Below are positions 24,173-32,470 of a stretch of 64,000 bases of DNA, in pieces. Below the pieces are notes generated by a model that made no database searches, was not told the DNA's origin, and saw only the letters and a program-made list of their open reading frames with translations. Position numbers and translations under genes: made by a program. Source of the DNA: Polyangiaceae bacterium (GTDB lineage Bacteria > Myxococcota_A > Polyangia > Polyangiales > Polyangiaceae); contig JAHBVX010000002.1 in NCBI GenBank assembly GCA_019637295.1, forward strand, positions 62,001 through 126,000. Direction: 5' to 3'. How positions within the stretch are numbered: position 1 is the stretch's first letter; each line of letters opens with the position of its first letter.

Positions 24173-25270
24173 GTGGGTGAACCCAACGTCATCCGCTTCG
24201 CCGAGAAGGTCATCCTGCTGCTTGACCAGGGGGAGTTCACTGCCACCTACAAATACGCAGTCTTGCTCGGACTCATGGACCTGTGTCTGGAGCGCAGCGA
24301 GCGCGACGGGTCACCCCCGGACGTACTGACCACGGACCAGCTAGCGCGGAAGGCCATCGAACTGTACTGGCGCCAGAGCCAGCGGTTCGCGCCGCTGCAT
24401 GACCGCATTCCGCTCCAGAATCGACGCGGGCAGGCGGAGATTCTCACGCTGATCACGCGCTTTCGCGAGCAGCACGCGCCGGACCCGAACTCCACTCTGT
24501 TCCGCGCGAAGCTGCACGATCCCGAGCGGTTCGAGCAGCTAGTTCGGGAGGTAGAGTGGAAGCTGGTGGAGATGCCGCTGCCCAAGCTGCAGCGCGTGGG
24601 ACGCGAACTGGACCCGTTCATCTACGACATTTCTTGGGACGACCAGATCAGGCGACGGATGTTCAAGTCCCGGGAGTTCGACAACCGCATCCGCTTTCAG
24701 CCCGGCGCGTCGCGGTGTCTCGTCGCTCTTGCAGGGGTGCTTCGCCCGCTGGTGCACCGGCACTGGGCCACGCGGGTCACACAGCTCAATTCCTTGCAGG
24801 AGTCAGGGCTCGACGAGTTCCTGTTCGGCGCCGACCGGAGTGCTTTGCGCCCCGTGTGCCCACCGCTGCTCGAACTGCAAGGCGGGAGGTGCTTCTACTG
24901 CGCTGGCCGGATCCAGGCCAAGCCCCAAGTCGATCACTTCCTGCCCTGGGCGCGATGTCCCGATGATGGCCTCGCGAATCTGGTCGTGGCACACGATGCC
25001 TGCAACCGGCAGAAGAGCGATTTCTTGGCAGATGCAGGTCACGTCGCCTCCTGGGTCGAGCGCGCTGTTCACCACGCCCAGGGGCTCGGTGAGGTTGCTG
25101 CCAACGCGTGCTGGCCTCACGACCCGCAACGCACATCGAGCGTCGTGCGCAGCATCTACCGCAGACTCCCTGACGACATGCGCCTCTGGCACCTCGAGCA
25201 GAAGTTCGTGCCGATCGATCGCGCGCGCCTGACTGCAGCGCTTACGCTGCTGCCGGACCTGGCATCGTGA
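24173..25270 (+). CDS. HNH endonuclease
   Basis: 365 residues from GTG 24173, with GGGGGAG upstream inside the HIT gene end. The first 230 residues are helical and basic without a known domain. The HNH domain (about 236-300) has GGRCFYCAGRI (Cys240, Cys243), QVDHFLPWARCPDD (Asp254-His255), NLVVAHDACNRQKSDFL, the standard metal-nuclease pattern with a zinc-binding Cys pair. Such proteins cut DNA in restriction or phage-defence systems. Base composition is slightly less GC-rich than the flanks. Confidence 0.9.
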   Translation: MGEPNVIRFAEKVILLLDQGEFTATYKYAVLLGLMDLCLERSERDGSPPDVLTTDQLARKAIELYWRQSQRFAPLHDRIPLQNRRGQAEILTLITRFREQHAPDPNSTLFRAKLHDPERFEQLVREVEWKLVEMPLPKLQRVGRELDPFIYDISWDDQIRRRMFKSREFDNRIRFQPGASRCLVALAGVLRPLVHRHWATRVTQLNSLQESGLDEFLFGADRSALRPVCPPLLELQGGRCFYCAGRIQAKPQVDHFLPWARCPDDGLANLVVAHDACNRQKSDFLADAGHVASWVERAVHHAQGLGEVAANACWPHDPQRTSSVVRSIYRRLPDDMRLWHLEQKFVPIDRARLTAALTLLPDLAS

Positions 25271-25378
25271 GCCTGTGTTCGCGGTCGCTCGCGGGATCGC
25301 GATGCTGGAGCCAGCCAGGTGCCCGGCCAGCTCACGCTGGACGAGCTGGCCCACGAGTTCTCCCGCATCGTTGAGCGT

Positions 25379-26128
25379 TCAGCGCGACCGGGACCCCAGC
25401 TCCGCGCGCAACGCCGCGAGCTCTGCCAACGCCGCTTCCTTGGCCAATCGCTCGGCTTCTTCCGCGGTCCGTGCGACTTCCTTCGCTGCCCGCTCGGCTT
25501 CCTCCCCCGTGGGCCAGAGTCCGCCCCCAGCCGAATCGTCCGCGAGGCGGAGCCGGGTCCCGGAGTTCGTCGCGAGCCAGAAACCCCCAAGGACGATGGA
25601 TCGGACGGGGCCGGGGCCGCTCGAGGTCCGTTCGAAGCCGCCGTCGTCCATCCGCAACCACTGCTGCAAGAGGGACGGCCCGCCGCGAACCCGCGGCCCA
25701 ACCTGCTGCGGGTCGAACACGACCAGCTCCTCGACTCCGAGCGCCGCACACTTCTCCGGGACCTCCGCGTAGTCCTTGCCCGGGTGACGTCGACTGACGA
25801 CCTCGACCACCAGCCGGGGCGGAAGGTGCCCCGGCTGCCACAGCTTCAAGCTCTCTACGTGCTCGGGGTCTGGCGGGGCGGGTTCGACCAGACAAAGATC
25901 GGGGTCGAAGCCTACGTTGGGCCGACGCTCGTCGATCCGAATGGCCAGGTTCCGGTACACGGCCAACTGCCCTGCGCTGCGGCTGGCAAAGTGCACCAGG
26001 ATCGCCTTGAGCAGCTCGACGGTCGCGTCGTGTTGGGCGCTCTCAGGCAACGGGCCCTCCGCGATCACCCAGCGGTCCAAGAATCCCGCGACGCGGTGGC
26101 GCACCTCCACTCCGGCGAGCGCTGACAT
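25379..26128 (-). CDS. Uma2-family (DUF820) nuclease-fold protein
   Basis: 249 residues from ATG 26128. The PD-(D/E)XK-like core follows Uma2 family order: RVAGFLDRWVIAEG, LAIRIDERRPNVGFDPDLCL (Asp), PPRLVVEVVSRRHPGKDY (Glu, then Lys), KCAALGVEELVVFDP. A charged Ala/Glu-rich coiled coil (about 205-249) replaces the usual end. Uma2 proteins are widespread, often many copies per genome, and their biological role is undefined. It lies on the opposite strand between the HNH and helicase genes, so it may be an insertion into that operon. It is about 60 residues longer than the second Uma2 protein here, at 59125-59694. Confidence 0.85.
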   Translation of the reverse strand: MSALAGVEVRHRVAGFLDRWVIAEGPLPESAQHDATVELLKAILVHFASRSAGQLAVYRNLAIRIDERRPNVGFDPDLCLVEPAPPDPEHVESLKLWQPGHLPPRLVVEVVSRRHPGKDYAEVPEKCAALGVEELVVFDPQQVGPRVRGGPSLLQQWLRMDDGGFERTSSGPGPVRSIVLGGFWLATNSGTRLRLADDSAGGGLWPTGEEAERAAKEVARTAEEAERLAKEAALAELAALRAELGSRSR

Positions 26129-26273
26129 GGAGTCCGAGCATAGCACAGCCCTCCCCCTCGGCTCGCGACCACGGGCAGTTGCGTTGCAAGTGTCGCACGC
26201 CTGCCGACGCCGCTAGCTCGCGCTGCAGGGCAGGTTGACGCGCCGTAGCCCCACACCGATAGTGCAAGGCTCC

Positions 26274-29200
26274 ATGGCTGGGCGGCTCGCGGAGGGGCTC
26301 TACGAGCAGGTCGTGACGAGGGCCGTCGCCGCGGAGCTGCGATCACTGGACGAGGGGCTCCAGGCGCAGGTCGAGGAGCTCGACCCCGCCGACTCCCACG
26401 GCGTGCTCGCGCGGCACCTCGCGGCCGAGGTCGAGCGCGCGCTCGAGGCGGTGCCGCAGGGGGAGCGGCCGGGCGCGCAAGTCACCCTCGTGAACGCCCT
26501 GCTCGAGGCGCTCGACCGCGCGTCCCGCCGCAGCGAGGAACCAGCGGCCCCCGCAGCTGAGCGCAGGGTGGAGTCCGCGGGACGCGAGCTCCTCGCGGTG
26601 TTCCGGGCTGCACCTTACGAGCGGCCGCAGACTCCGCTCGCGGCCAGCACCTTGCTCACGCGCAACTCGGCGGAGCCGCGCCTCGGCGAAGAGCTGGCCA
26701 GGGAGATCGCCTCATCCGATCGCATCGACGTGCTGGTCGCGTTCATCACGGTGAGCGGCGTGCGCCTGCTGCGCGACGCCCTCGAGGCGTTCTCGCGCCG
26801 CTCGACTGGGCGAACGCGGCTACGCGTCCTGACGACGATCTTCACTCAGACCACCGAATTGGAGGCGGTCGAGCTGCTCGCCACCTTGCCCGACGCCGAG
26901 GTGAAGGTGTCCTACGACACGCGCCGGACGCGCTTGCACGCCAAGGCGTGGCTCTTCTATCGCGACACGGGCCTGCATACGGCCTACGTAGGCTCCGCCA
27001 ACCTCACGTCGACCGCCCTCGGTAGCGGTCGGGAGTGGATGATCAAGGCCTGCGCCGCGGATCTCCCGCACGTCATCGAGAAGTTCAAAGGGACCTTCGA
27101 GGGGCTGTGGCACGACCCCGAGTTCGAGCGCTTCGATCCGGCGGACGAGACGTCGCGCGGCAGACTGCGCGCGGCGCTCACGCCGACCGACGCAGCGGCG
27201 CCGCAGGTCTTCTTCTCCCTCCGCCCGTTCCCGTTCCAGGTGGAGATCTTGGACCGTTTGGCCACGGAGCGCGCCGTGCATGGTCGCCACCGAAACCTGG
27301 TGGTGGCCGCCACCGGCACGGGCAAGACCGTCGTCGCCGCGTTCGACTACGTCCGACAGATCGGTCCGGACGGTATCCCGCCCCGGCTGCTGTTTCTGGC
27401 CCATCGCAGGGAGATCCTCGAGCAGGCGCGGGCGACGTTTCGCCACGCTCTGCACGACGGAGCCTTCGGTGAGCTGCTCGGGGACGGCCAGGAGCCCCAG
27501 CGCTGGGACCACGTCTTCTCGACCATCCAGAGCGCGGCGAGCCGGAGCCTGCCGACGCGTCTGGGCGCGGAGCATTTCCAGTTCGTGGTCATCGACGAGT
27601 GCCACCACGCACCAGCCGACTCGTACCGTGCGATCGTCCCGGAGCTCCGGCCGCGCGTCTTGCTGGGGCTCACGGCCACGCCCGAGCGCGCGGACGGCAA
27701 GTCGCTCCTGCCTGATTTCGACGGCCACATCGCGGCCGAGCTCAGGATCTGGCACGCCCTGGAACGGCAGCTACTCGTGCCCTTCGAGTACTACGGGATC
27801 TCCGACGACACGGATCTCACCCGGGTGCGCTGGACCCGAAGCGGGTACGACCATGAGGCTCTCGGGGACATCTACACCGGCAACGACGCTCGCGTCGATT
27901 TGATCCTGCGACAGCTCCGGCGGCGCGTTGCCAGTCCACGGAGCGTGCGCGCTCTGGCGTTCTGCGTCTCGGTAGAGCACGCGGAGTTCATGGCTCGGGC
28001 GCTGACCGCCCGCGGAGTGCCCGCGCGCGCCGTCCACGGACAGACCCCTGCCTCCGAGCGCGCGGCAGCGCCCGGGCTGCTCCAGCGGCGCGAGGTGAAC
28101 GTTCTTTGCACGTGCGATCTCTACAACGAGGGCGTCGATCTGCCCTACGTCGACACCTTGCTGCTGCTGCGCCCCACCCAGAGCGCGACGCTCTTCCTGC
28201 AGCAGCTCGGTCGCGGCCTACGCCACTCCAAGGACAAGCCGAGCTGCCTCGTCCTCGACTTCATCGGCAGGCACCGCAGCGAGTTCCGCTTCGATTCGAC
28301 CCTCTCCGCTTTGACGGGGGTGCCGCGGGCGCGGCTGGCGAAGGCGGTGGCCGAGGGGATGCCGCTCTTGCCGAGCGGGTGCGCCTTCCAGCTCGACCGG
28401 GTGGCGCGCGAGCAGATCCTGGCGTCACTGAAGGAGCACCTCGGCACGCGCCGGCGGCTCGTGCAGGAGGTCAAGGACCTCGCCTCCGAGACGCCGGAGA
28501 CGCTCACTCTCGCGCGGTTCCTCGATGCGACCGGTCGCGATCTCGAGGACGTGTACGGCGCGGGCGGCTGGACGACGCTCCGCCGGGCCGCAGGGCTCCT
28601 CGGTGAGCCCGAGAACGACACGGAGGACGAGACGAGCAAGGTGCTAGGACGGCTGACCCACGTCGACGAGCCCACCAGGCTCGCGAGCTGGCGCCGCGCG
28701 GGCGCTGCTCCCATCCTCGAAGTCTCCGACGTGGAGCGCGCGCGGCTGACGATGCTGAGCATCCAGCTCAAACCCCGCGGCGTGATCCCAACACCCGAGG
28801 AGACGGTGACCCGGCTGTCGCCGCCCGCCATCCAACAAGAGCTGCACGAGCTGTGCGAGGTGCTCTCGGATCGGGTTCCGCTGCCGGACGACGTGTTCCC
28901 CGAACCGGACTGGCCCCTCGCGCTGCATCGCCACTACTCGCGCTTCGAGATTGCAGCGGGCGTGCGCTACAAGCAGGCCGGCGCGAAAGCCGGAGTTCCA
29001 CAAGGCGGGATCCTGAAGCTCAAGGGCCAGCGCGAGCTGCTGTTCGTGACCCTGGACAAGTCCGCCAAGAGCTTCTCCCCCACCACGCGCTACCGCGACT
29101 ACGCCATCTCGCCGGAGCTGTTCCACTGGGAGACGCAGTCCATCGCGAGCGTCGAGAGCGAGAGCGGCCGCCGCTACATCGAGAGTCCAGCCAACGGCTG

Positions 29201-29369
29201 GCGCTTCTTCCTGTTCGTGCGCCCAAACCAGGACGCGCCCTATGCGTTCTGCGGCCCCGCGCTGTACCAGTCCCACGAAGGCAGCCGGCCCATCGCGATC
29301 ACGTGGCGGCTCGAGCACCCGCTGCCCGCCGCGCTGTACCAGGGGTTCGCGACGCTGGAGCAGGGCTGA
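26274..29369 (+). CDS. PLD nuclease - SF2 helicase - DUF3427 protein
   Basis: 1031 residues from ATG 26274 (an in-frame TTG 13 codons earlier is less likely). Order: N-terminal helical domain (about 1-110); phospholipase-D-type nuclease half (about 130-260) with HAK at His222-Lys224 and GSAN ending at Asn243; SF2 helicase domains with Walker A ATGTGKT (Lys351), DECHH (441-445), LGLTATPER, and QLGRGLRHS (644-652); then a long C-terminal region with the DUF3427 domain and a YIESPANGWRFFLF end. This NgoFVII-like nuclease and helicase fusion is a genome-defence/repair architecture. It is downstream of HIT and HNH genes on the same strand. Confidence 0.9.
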   Translation: MAGRLAEGLYEQVVTRAVAAELRSLDEGLQAQVEELDPADSHGVLARHLAAEVERALEAVPQGERPGAQVTLVNALLEALDRASRRSEEPAAPAAERRVESAGRELLAVFRAAPYERPQTPLAASTLLTRNSAEPRLGEELAREIASSDRIDVLVAFITVSGVRLLRDALEAFSRRSTGRTRLRVLTTIFTQTTELEAVELLATLPDAEVKVSYDTRRTRLHAKAWLFYRDTGLHTAYVGSANLTSTALGSGREWMIKACAADLPHVIEKFKGTFEGLWHDPEFERFDPADETSRGRLRAALTPTDAAAPQVFFSLRPFPFQVEILDRLATERAVHGRHRNLVVAATGTGKTVVAAFDYVRQIGPDGIPPRLLFLAHRREILEQARATFRHALHDGAFGELLGDGQEPQRWDHVFSTIQSAASRSLPTRLGAEHFQFVVIDECHHAPADSYRAIVPELRPRVLLGLTATPERADGKSLLPDFDGHIAAELRIWHALERQLLVPFEYYGISDDTDLTRVRWTRSGYDHEALGDIYTGNDARVDLILRQLRRRVASPRSVRALAFCVSVEHAEFMARALTARGVPARAVHGQTPASERAAAPGLLQRREVNVLCTCDLYNEGVDLPYVDTLLLLRPTQSATLFLQQLGRGLRHSKDKPSCLVLDFIGRHRSEFRFDSTLSALTGVPRARLAKAVAEGMPLLPSGCAFQLDRVAREQILASLKEHLGTRRRLVQEVKDLASETPETLTLARFLDATGRDLEDVYGAGGWTTLRRAAGLLGEPENDTEDETSKVLGRLTHVDEPTRLASWRRAGAAPILEVSDVERARLTMLSIQLKPRGVIPTPEETVTRLSPPAIQQELHELCEVLSDRVPLPDDVFPEPDWPLALHRHYSRFEIAAGVRYKQAGAKAGVPQGGILKLKGQRELLFVTLDKSAKSFSPTTRYRDYAISPELFHWETQSIASVESESGRRYIESPANGWRFFLFVRPNQDAPYAFCGPALYQSHEGSRPIAITWRLEHPLPAALYQGFATLEQG

Positions 29370-29468
29370 GCGGGGCTGCCGTGCCTTGATGGCCTTCCAG
29401 CGCCGCGCCCGCTCCTGGAATGAATGCCGTTTGGCGCTGGCGGACGTCCGAGGCACAATGGGAGACCG

Positions 29469-30722
29469 ATGACGGACCGACGGCTGTGGCTGCGAACCTT
29501 GGCGGGAGCGATCATCGGCGCCGGGTGCGGCTGCGCGTCGCTGCTCGACTTCGACGACGTGACCTTCGAGCCCACCTCGGACGCGGCGGCCGGCAGCGGT
29601 GGTCTCGCCTTCGGCGGCAACCCGGGTGGAGGCGCGGCTGGCGGTCCGAGTGGAGGCGCGGCGGGAGCGGGAGGCGGCGCGGGCGGCGCGGGCGGCGGCG
29701 CCGCGAGCGGTGGTGGCGGGAGCGGAGGCGCACCCTCCGGCGGCGGCACCAGCAGCGGCGGGGCGCCCGCGGTCGCGTGCAGTCCCAGCTGCGCCTACGG
29801 CTTCTATTGCGACCCCACGGTGCAGCTGTGCAAGTGCTTGCCCGGCTTCGTGCAGAACGGCACCAGCTGCGAGCCCATCCTGCCGGGTGATCCGGCCACG
29901 CACACCCAGAGCGAGGTGTGTCAGCGCTGGCAGCAGGGCAATCAGCTGACCGATTTCAGTCCCTGGACCGCGGGACCGACGGAGTGTGATCCGGGCACGA
30001 CCTCGCGCGCAGGGATCACGGACGCCATGGCGCGCATCAACATGTACCGTTGGCTCGTCGGGCTCGGCCCCGCCGTCGACGATCCGGACATGAACGAGAG
30101 CCTCCGCTCTTGCGCCGTGCTCGCGTCGTGGAATCCACCCGGCACGGTGCCCAACCCACACAGCCCCCCGAGCACCGCCAAGTGTTACACGGCGCAGGGC
30201 GCGTCGGGGACGGGCAGCTCCAACCTCTCTTGGGGCGTCGGCGTGGCCGAGGCCATCACCCAGTTCATCATCGACAACGGCAACGACACGACCTTCGGTC
30301 ATCGCCGCTGGATCCTGAGCGCGGGCACCGGCGTCACCGGCATCGGGCACTACGCAGGCGGTGGTCCTTACGGCGCGGCGACGTGCCAGTACGCCTTCGG
30401 CGGCGGCACCACCTACCCTGCACCCAGCTGGATTTCCCTCCCCCCACCCGGCTTCTCTCCCACCGAGGTGGTGAACTACGACTGGACCTTCCACGCCAGC
30501 GTCAGCGTCGGCAGCGCCACCATCACCGTCACCCGCGTGAGCGACAACCAGAACATGGCGATGACCAAGCTGCCGCTCAGCGGCGGCTACGGCAGCTACC
30601 AGACCGTCGCCTTCCGCAAGCAGGGCTGGAGCGCTCAAGCCGGGCAGACGTATCAAGTGACTATCAGCGACATCTCGGGCGGACCCATCGCCTACGAGGT
30701 GAAGCCCGTGGCGTGCAACTGA
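29469..30722 (+). CDS. CAP/SCP-domain lipoprotein
   Basis: 417 residues; ATG 29469; lipobox GAGC (Cys20). A Gly/Ala/Ser-rich linker (about 40-110), an EGF-like Cys block (CSPSCAYGFYCDP, CKCLPGF), then a CAP domain (about 160-310) containing RINMYRWLVGL, SCAVLASWN, NPHSPPSTAKCY, VGVAEAITQFIIDNGN and FGHRRWIL. CAP proteins are secreted, Ca2+/lipid- or glycan-interacting proteins. The C-terminal part resembles a small beta-sandwich (TVTRVSDNQNMAM). Convergent with the pentapeptide gene. Confidence 0.85.
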   Translation: MTDRRLWLRTLAGAIIGAGCGCASLLDFDDVTFEPTSDAAAGSGGLAFGGNPGGGAAGGPSGGAAGAGGGAGGAGGGAASGGGGSGGAPSGGGTSSGGAPAVACSPSCAYGFYCDPTVQLCKCLPGFVQNGTSCEPILPGDPATHTQSEVCQRWQQGNQLTDFSPWTAGPTECDPGTTSRAGITDAMARINMYRWLVGLGPAVDDPDMNESLRSCAVLASWNPPGTVPNPHSPPSTAKCYTAQGASGTGSSNLSWGVGVAEAITQFIIDNGNDTTFGHRRWILSAGTGVTGIGHYAGGGPYGAATCQYAFGGGTTYPAPSWISLPPPGFSPTEVVNYDWTFHASVSVGSATITVTRVSDNQNMAMTKLPLSGGYGSYQTVAFRKQGWSAQAGQTYQVTISDISGGPIAYEVKPVACN

Positions 30723-30749
30723 GGAGCGTCCGGGCGGCGCGGAGCTGGC

Positions 30750-31262
30750 TCAGCCCTCTTCCGACGCCGGAGTCACCGCGCGCGCCAACAGCTCGTCGAT
30801 GCGCACGCCATCGATGGTCAGGCCTGTGATGGTGCAGCCCCGCAGGCTCACGCTGCTGAGGTCGACGTCCTCGAGCTCGGCGCCCGCGAGGTTGGCGTCC
30901 GTCAAGGTCAACCCCCGGCCGTCGACGTCCTCGAGCTTGGCGCCCGCGAGGCTGACGTCACTCAGGCTGGCCCCCGCGAAGCTGACGTCCCGCAGCGAGG
31001 CGCGCTCGAACGTGCAGTCCTCGATGCGCGCGTCGGTGAAGTCGACGTCCACGATCTCGACCTGCTGAGCCTTCGCGTCCGTCAGTCTCGCTCGGGAACA
31101 GTCGATGTCGCGCAGCTCCGCGCTCGTCGCCGACGCGTCGATGATGGTCGCCCCATCGAAGCGAACGTCCTCGAAGCGCGCCCGGGACAAGTCCACGTCC
31201 CGAAACGCGGCCTCCGTGAGGTCTCGCTGCTCGAAGCGCTCGGGGCGCGGCGGTTCCGTCAT
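30750..31262 (-). CDS. Pentapeptide-repeat protein
   Basis: 170 residues made almost entirely of A(D/N)LxX pentapeptides (LSRARFEDVRFDGATI; ADLSDVSLAGAKLEDV-type units, about 25 repeats), which form a right-handed quadrilateral beta-helix. No signal peptide. Some such proteins mimic DNA and protect gyrase; most have no known role. Its upstream side holds a run of ten C on its strand (31300-31309), 37 bases before the start. Confidence 0.9.
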   Translation of the reverse strand: MTEPPRPERFEQRDLTEAAFRDVDLSRARFEDVRFDGATIIDASATSAELRDIDCSRARLTDAKAQQVEIVDVDFTDARIEDCTFERASLRDVSFAGASLSDVSLAGAKLEDVDGRGLTLTDANLAGAELEDVDLSSVSLRGCTITGLTIDGVRIDELLARAVTPASEEG

Positions 31263-31299
31263 GCGCTCGGACGATCGATCTCGCCGTTCGAGTCGTCAA

Positions 31300-31309
31300 G
31301 GGGGGGGGG
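31300..31309. repeat. Homopolymer run of ten G
   Basis: Ten G on the plus strand, in the 70-base gap between the pentapeptide gene start and the ald gene end. On the minus strand it lies in the leader of the pentapeptide gene. Such tracts slip in replication and are also common sites of assembly error; either could apply. Confidence 0.6.
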
Positions 31310-31332
31310 CGCCCGCGGCGGGCGGTCGCCCC

Positions 31333-32439
31333 TCACGGCTCGAGGGGGCGGTACTCGAGGCCGAAGGTGGCGGCCACCGCCCGGTTCGTGACCGCGCCGG
31401 CGTGCAGGTTCACCGCGCTCTTGATGTGTGGATCCCGTTGGCACGCACCGGCGACGCCGCCTCGCGCGAGCAAGAGCGCGAAGGGCAGCGTGACGTTGCA
31501 CAGTGCGTAGGTGCTCGTGCGCCCCACGGCGCCGGGCATGTTCGCCACGCAGTAGTGGACGACCTCGTCGACGATGTAGGTGGGAGCGTCGTGCGTCGTG
31601 GGGCGCGTCGTCTCGACGCAGCCGCCCTGATCCACGGCCACGTCCACGATGACGCTGCCGGACTTCATGGTCTTCAAGTCTCCCCGCTCGATGAGGCGCG
31701 GCGCCCGCGCCCCTTCGATCAGCACGGCCCCCACCACCAGATCGGCGCGCGCGATCTGCGCGCGGATCGTGTGCCGGTCGCTGAACAACGTCGTCACGTT
31801 CTTGGGCATGATGTCGTCGAGATAGCGCAGGCGCTCCATGTCGATGTCGAGGATCGCCACGCTGGCGCCGAAGCCCGCGGCTACCTTGGCCGCGTTGGTG
31901 CCCACGACGCCGCCCCCGAGCACCACGACGTGCGCGGGCTCGACGCCGGGCACGCCCCCGAGCAAGATCCCGCGCCCCTCCTGCGGCCGCTCCAAGAACT
32001 TGGCGCCCTCTTGGATGCTCATGCGACCGGCGACCTCGCTCATGGGCGTCAGCAGCGGCAGCCGGCCGCTGTCGTCACGGAGCGTCTCGTACGCCACCGA
32101 GGTCGCCCCCGACTCGAGACAGCCGCGAGTCAGCGCTTCGCTCGCGGCGAAGTGGAAGTAGGTGAACACGATTTGCCCGCGGCGCATCCGCTCGATCTCG
32201 TCGGGCTGAGGCTCCTTCACCTTGACGATCAACTCCGCCCGCGCCCAGATCTCTTCTCGCCGCTCGACCAGAGTCGCCCCGTGCTCGACGTAGTCCGCGT
32301 CCGCGATGCCGCTGCCGAGCCCCGCGCCGCGCTCGATCAGCACCTCGTGACCGGCGCGCCGGAGCTCCTCCACTCCGACGGGCAGCAGCCCGACCCGATA
32401 CTCGTGCGCCTTGGTCTCCTTGACGCTCCCGACGATCAT
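31333..32439 (-). CDS. ald: Alanine dehydrogenase
   Basis: 368 residues, the usual length, from ATG 32439. Full family order: MIVGSVKETKAHEYRVGLLP (Lys, Arg for substrate), VKVKEPQPDEI, FTYFHFAA, GRLPLLTPMSEVAGRMS, the Rossmann loop VVLGGGVVGTNAAKVA, DLVVGAVLIEGARAP, and the end VHYCVANMPGAVGRTSTYAL. It catalyses NAD-dependent oxidative deamination of L-alanine to pyruvate and ammonia, in nitrogen and sporulation metabolism. Single gene between a pentapeptide gene and a repeat lipoprotein on the same strand. Confidence 0.95.
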   Translation of the reverse strand: MIVGSVKETKAHEYRVGLLPVGVEELRRAGHEVLIERGAGLGSGIADADYVEHGATLVERREEIWARAELIVKVKEPQPDEIERMRRGQIVFTYFHFAASEALTRGCLESGATSVAYETLRDDSGRLPLLTPMSEVAGRMSIQEGAKFLERPQEGRGILLGGVPGVEPAHVVVLGGGVVGTNAAKVAAGFGASVAILDIDMERLRYLDDIMPKNVTTLFSDRHTIRAQIARADLVVGAVLIEGARAPRLIERGDLKTMKSGSVIVDVAVDQGGCVETTRPTTHDAPTYIVDEVVHYCVANMPGAVGRTSTYALCNVTLPFALLLARGGVAGACQRDPHIKSAVNLHAGAVTNRAVAATFGLEYRPLEP

Positions 32440-32470
32440 TGGCGGCCCATAGCACGAGCGGTCGCTGGCG

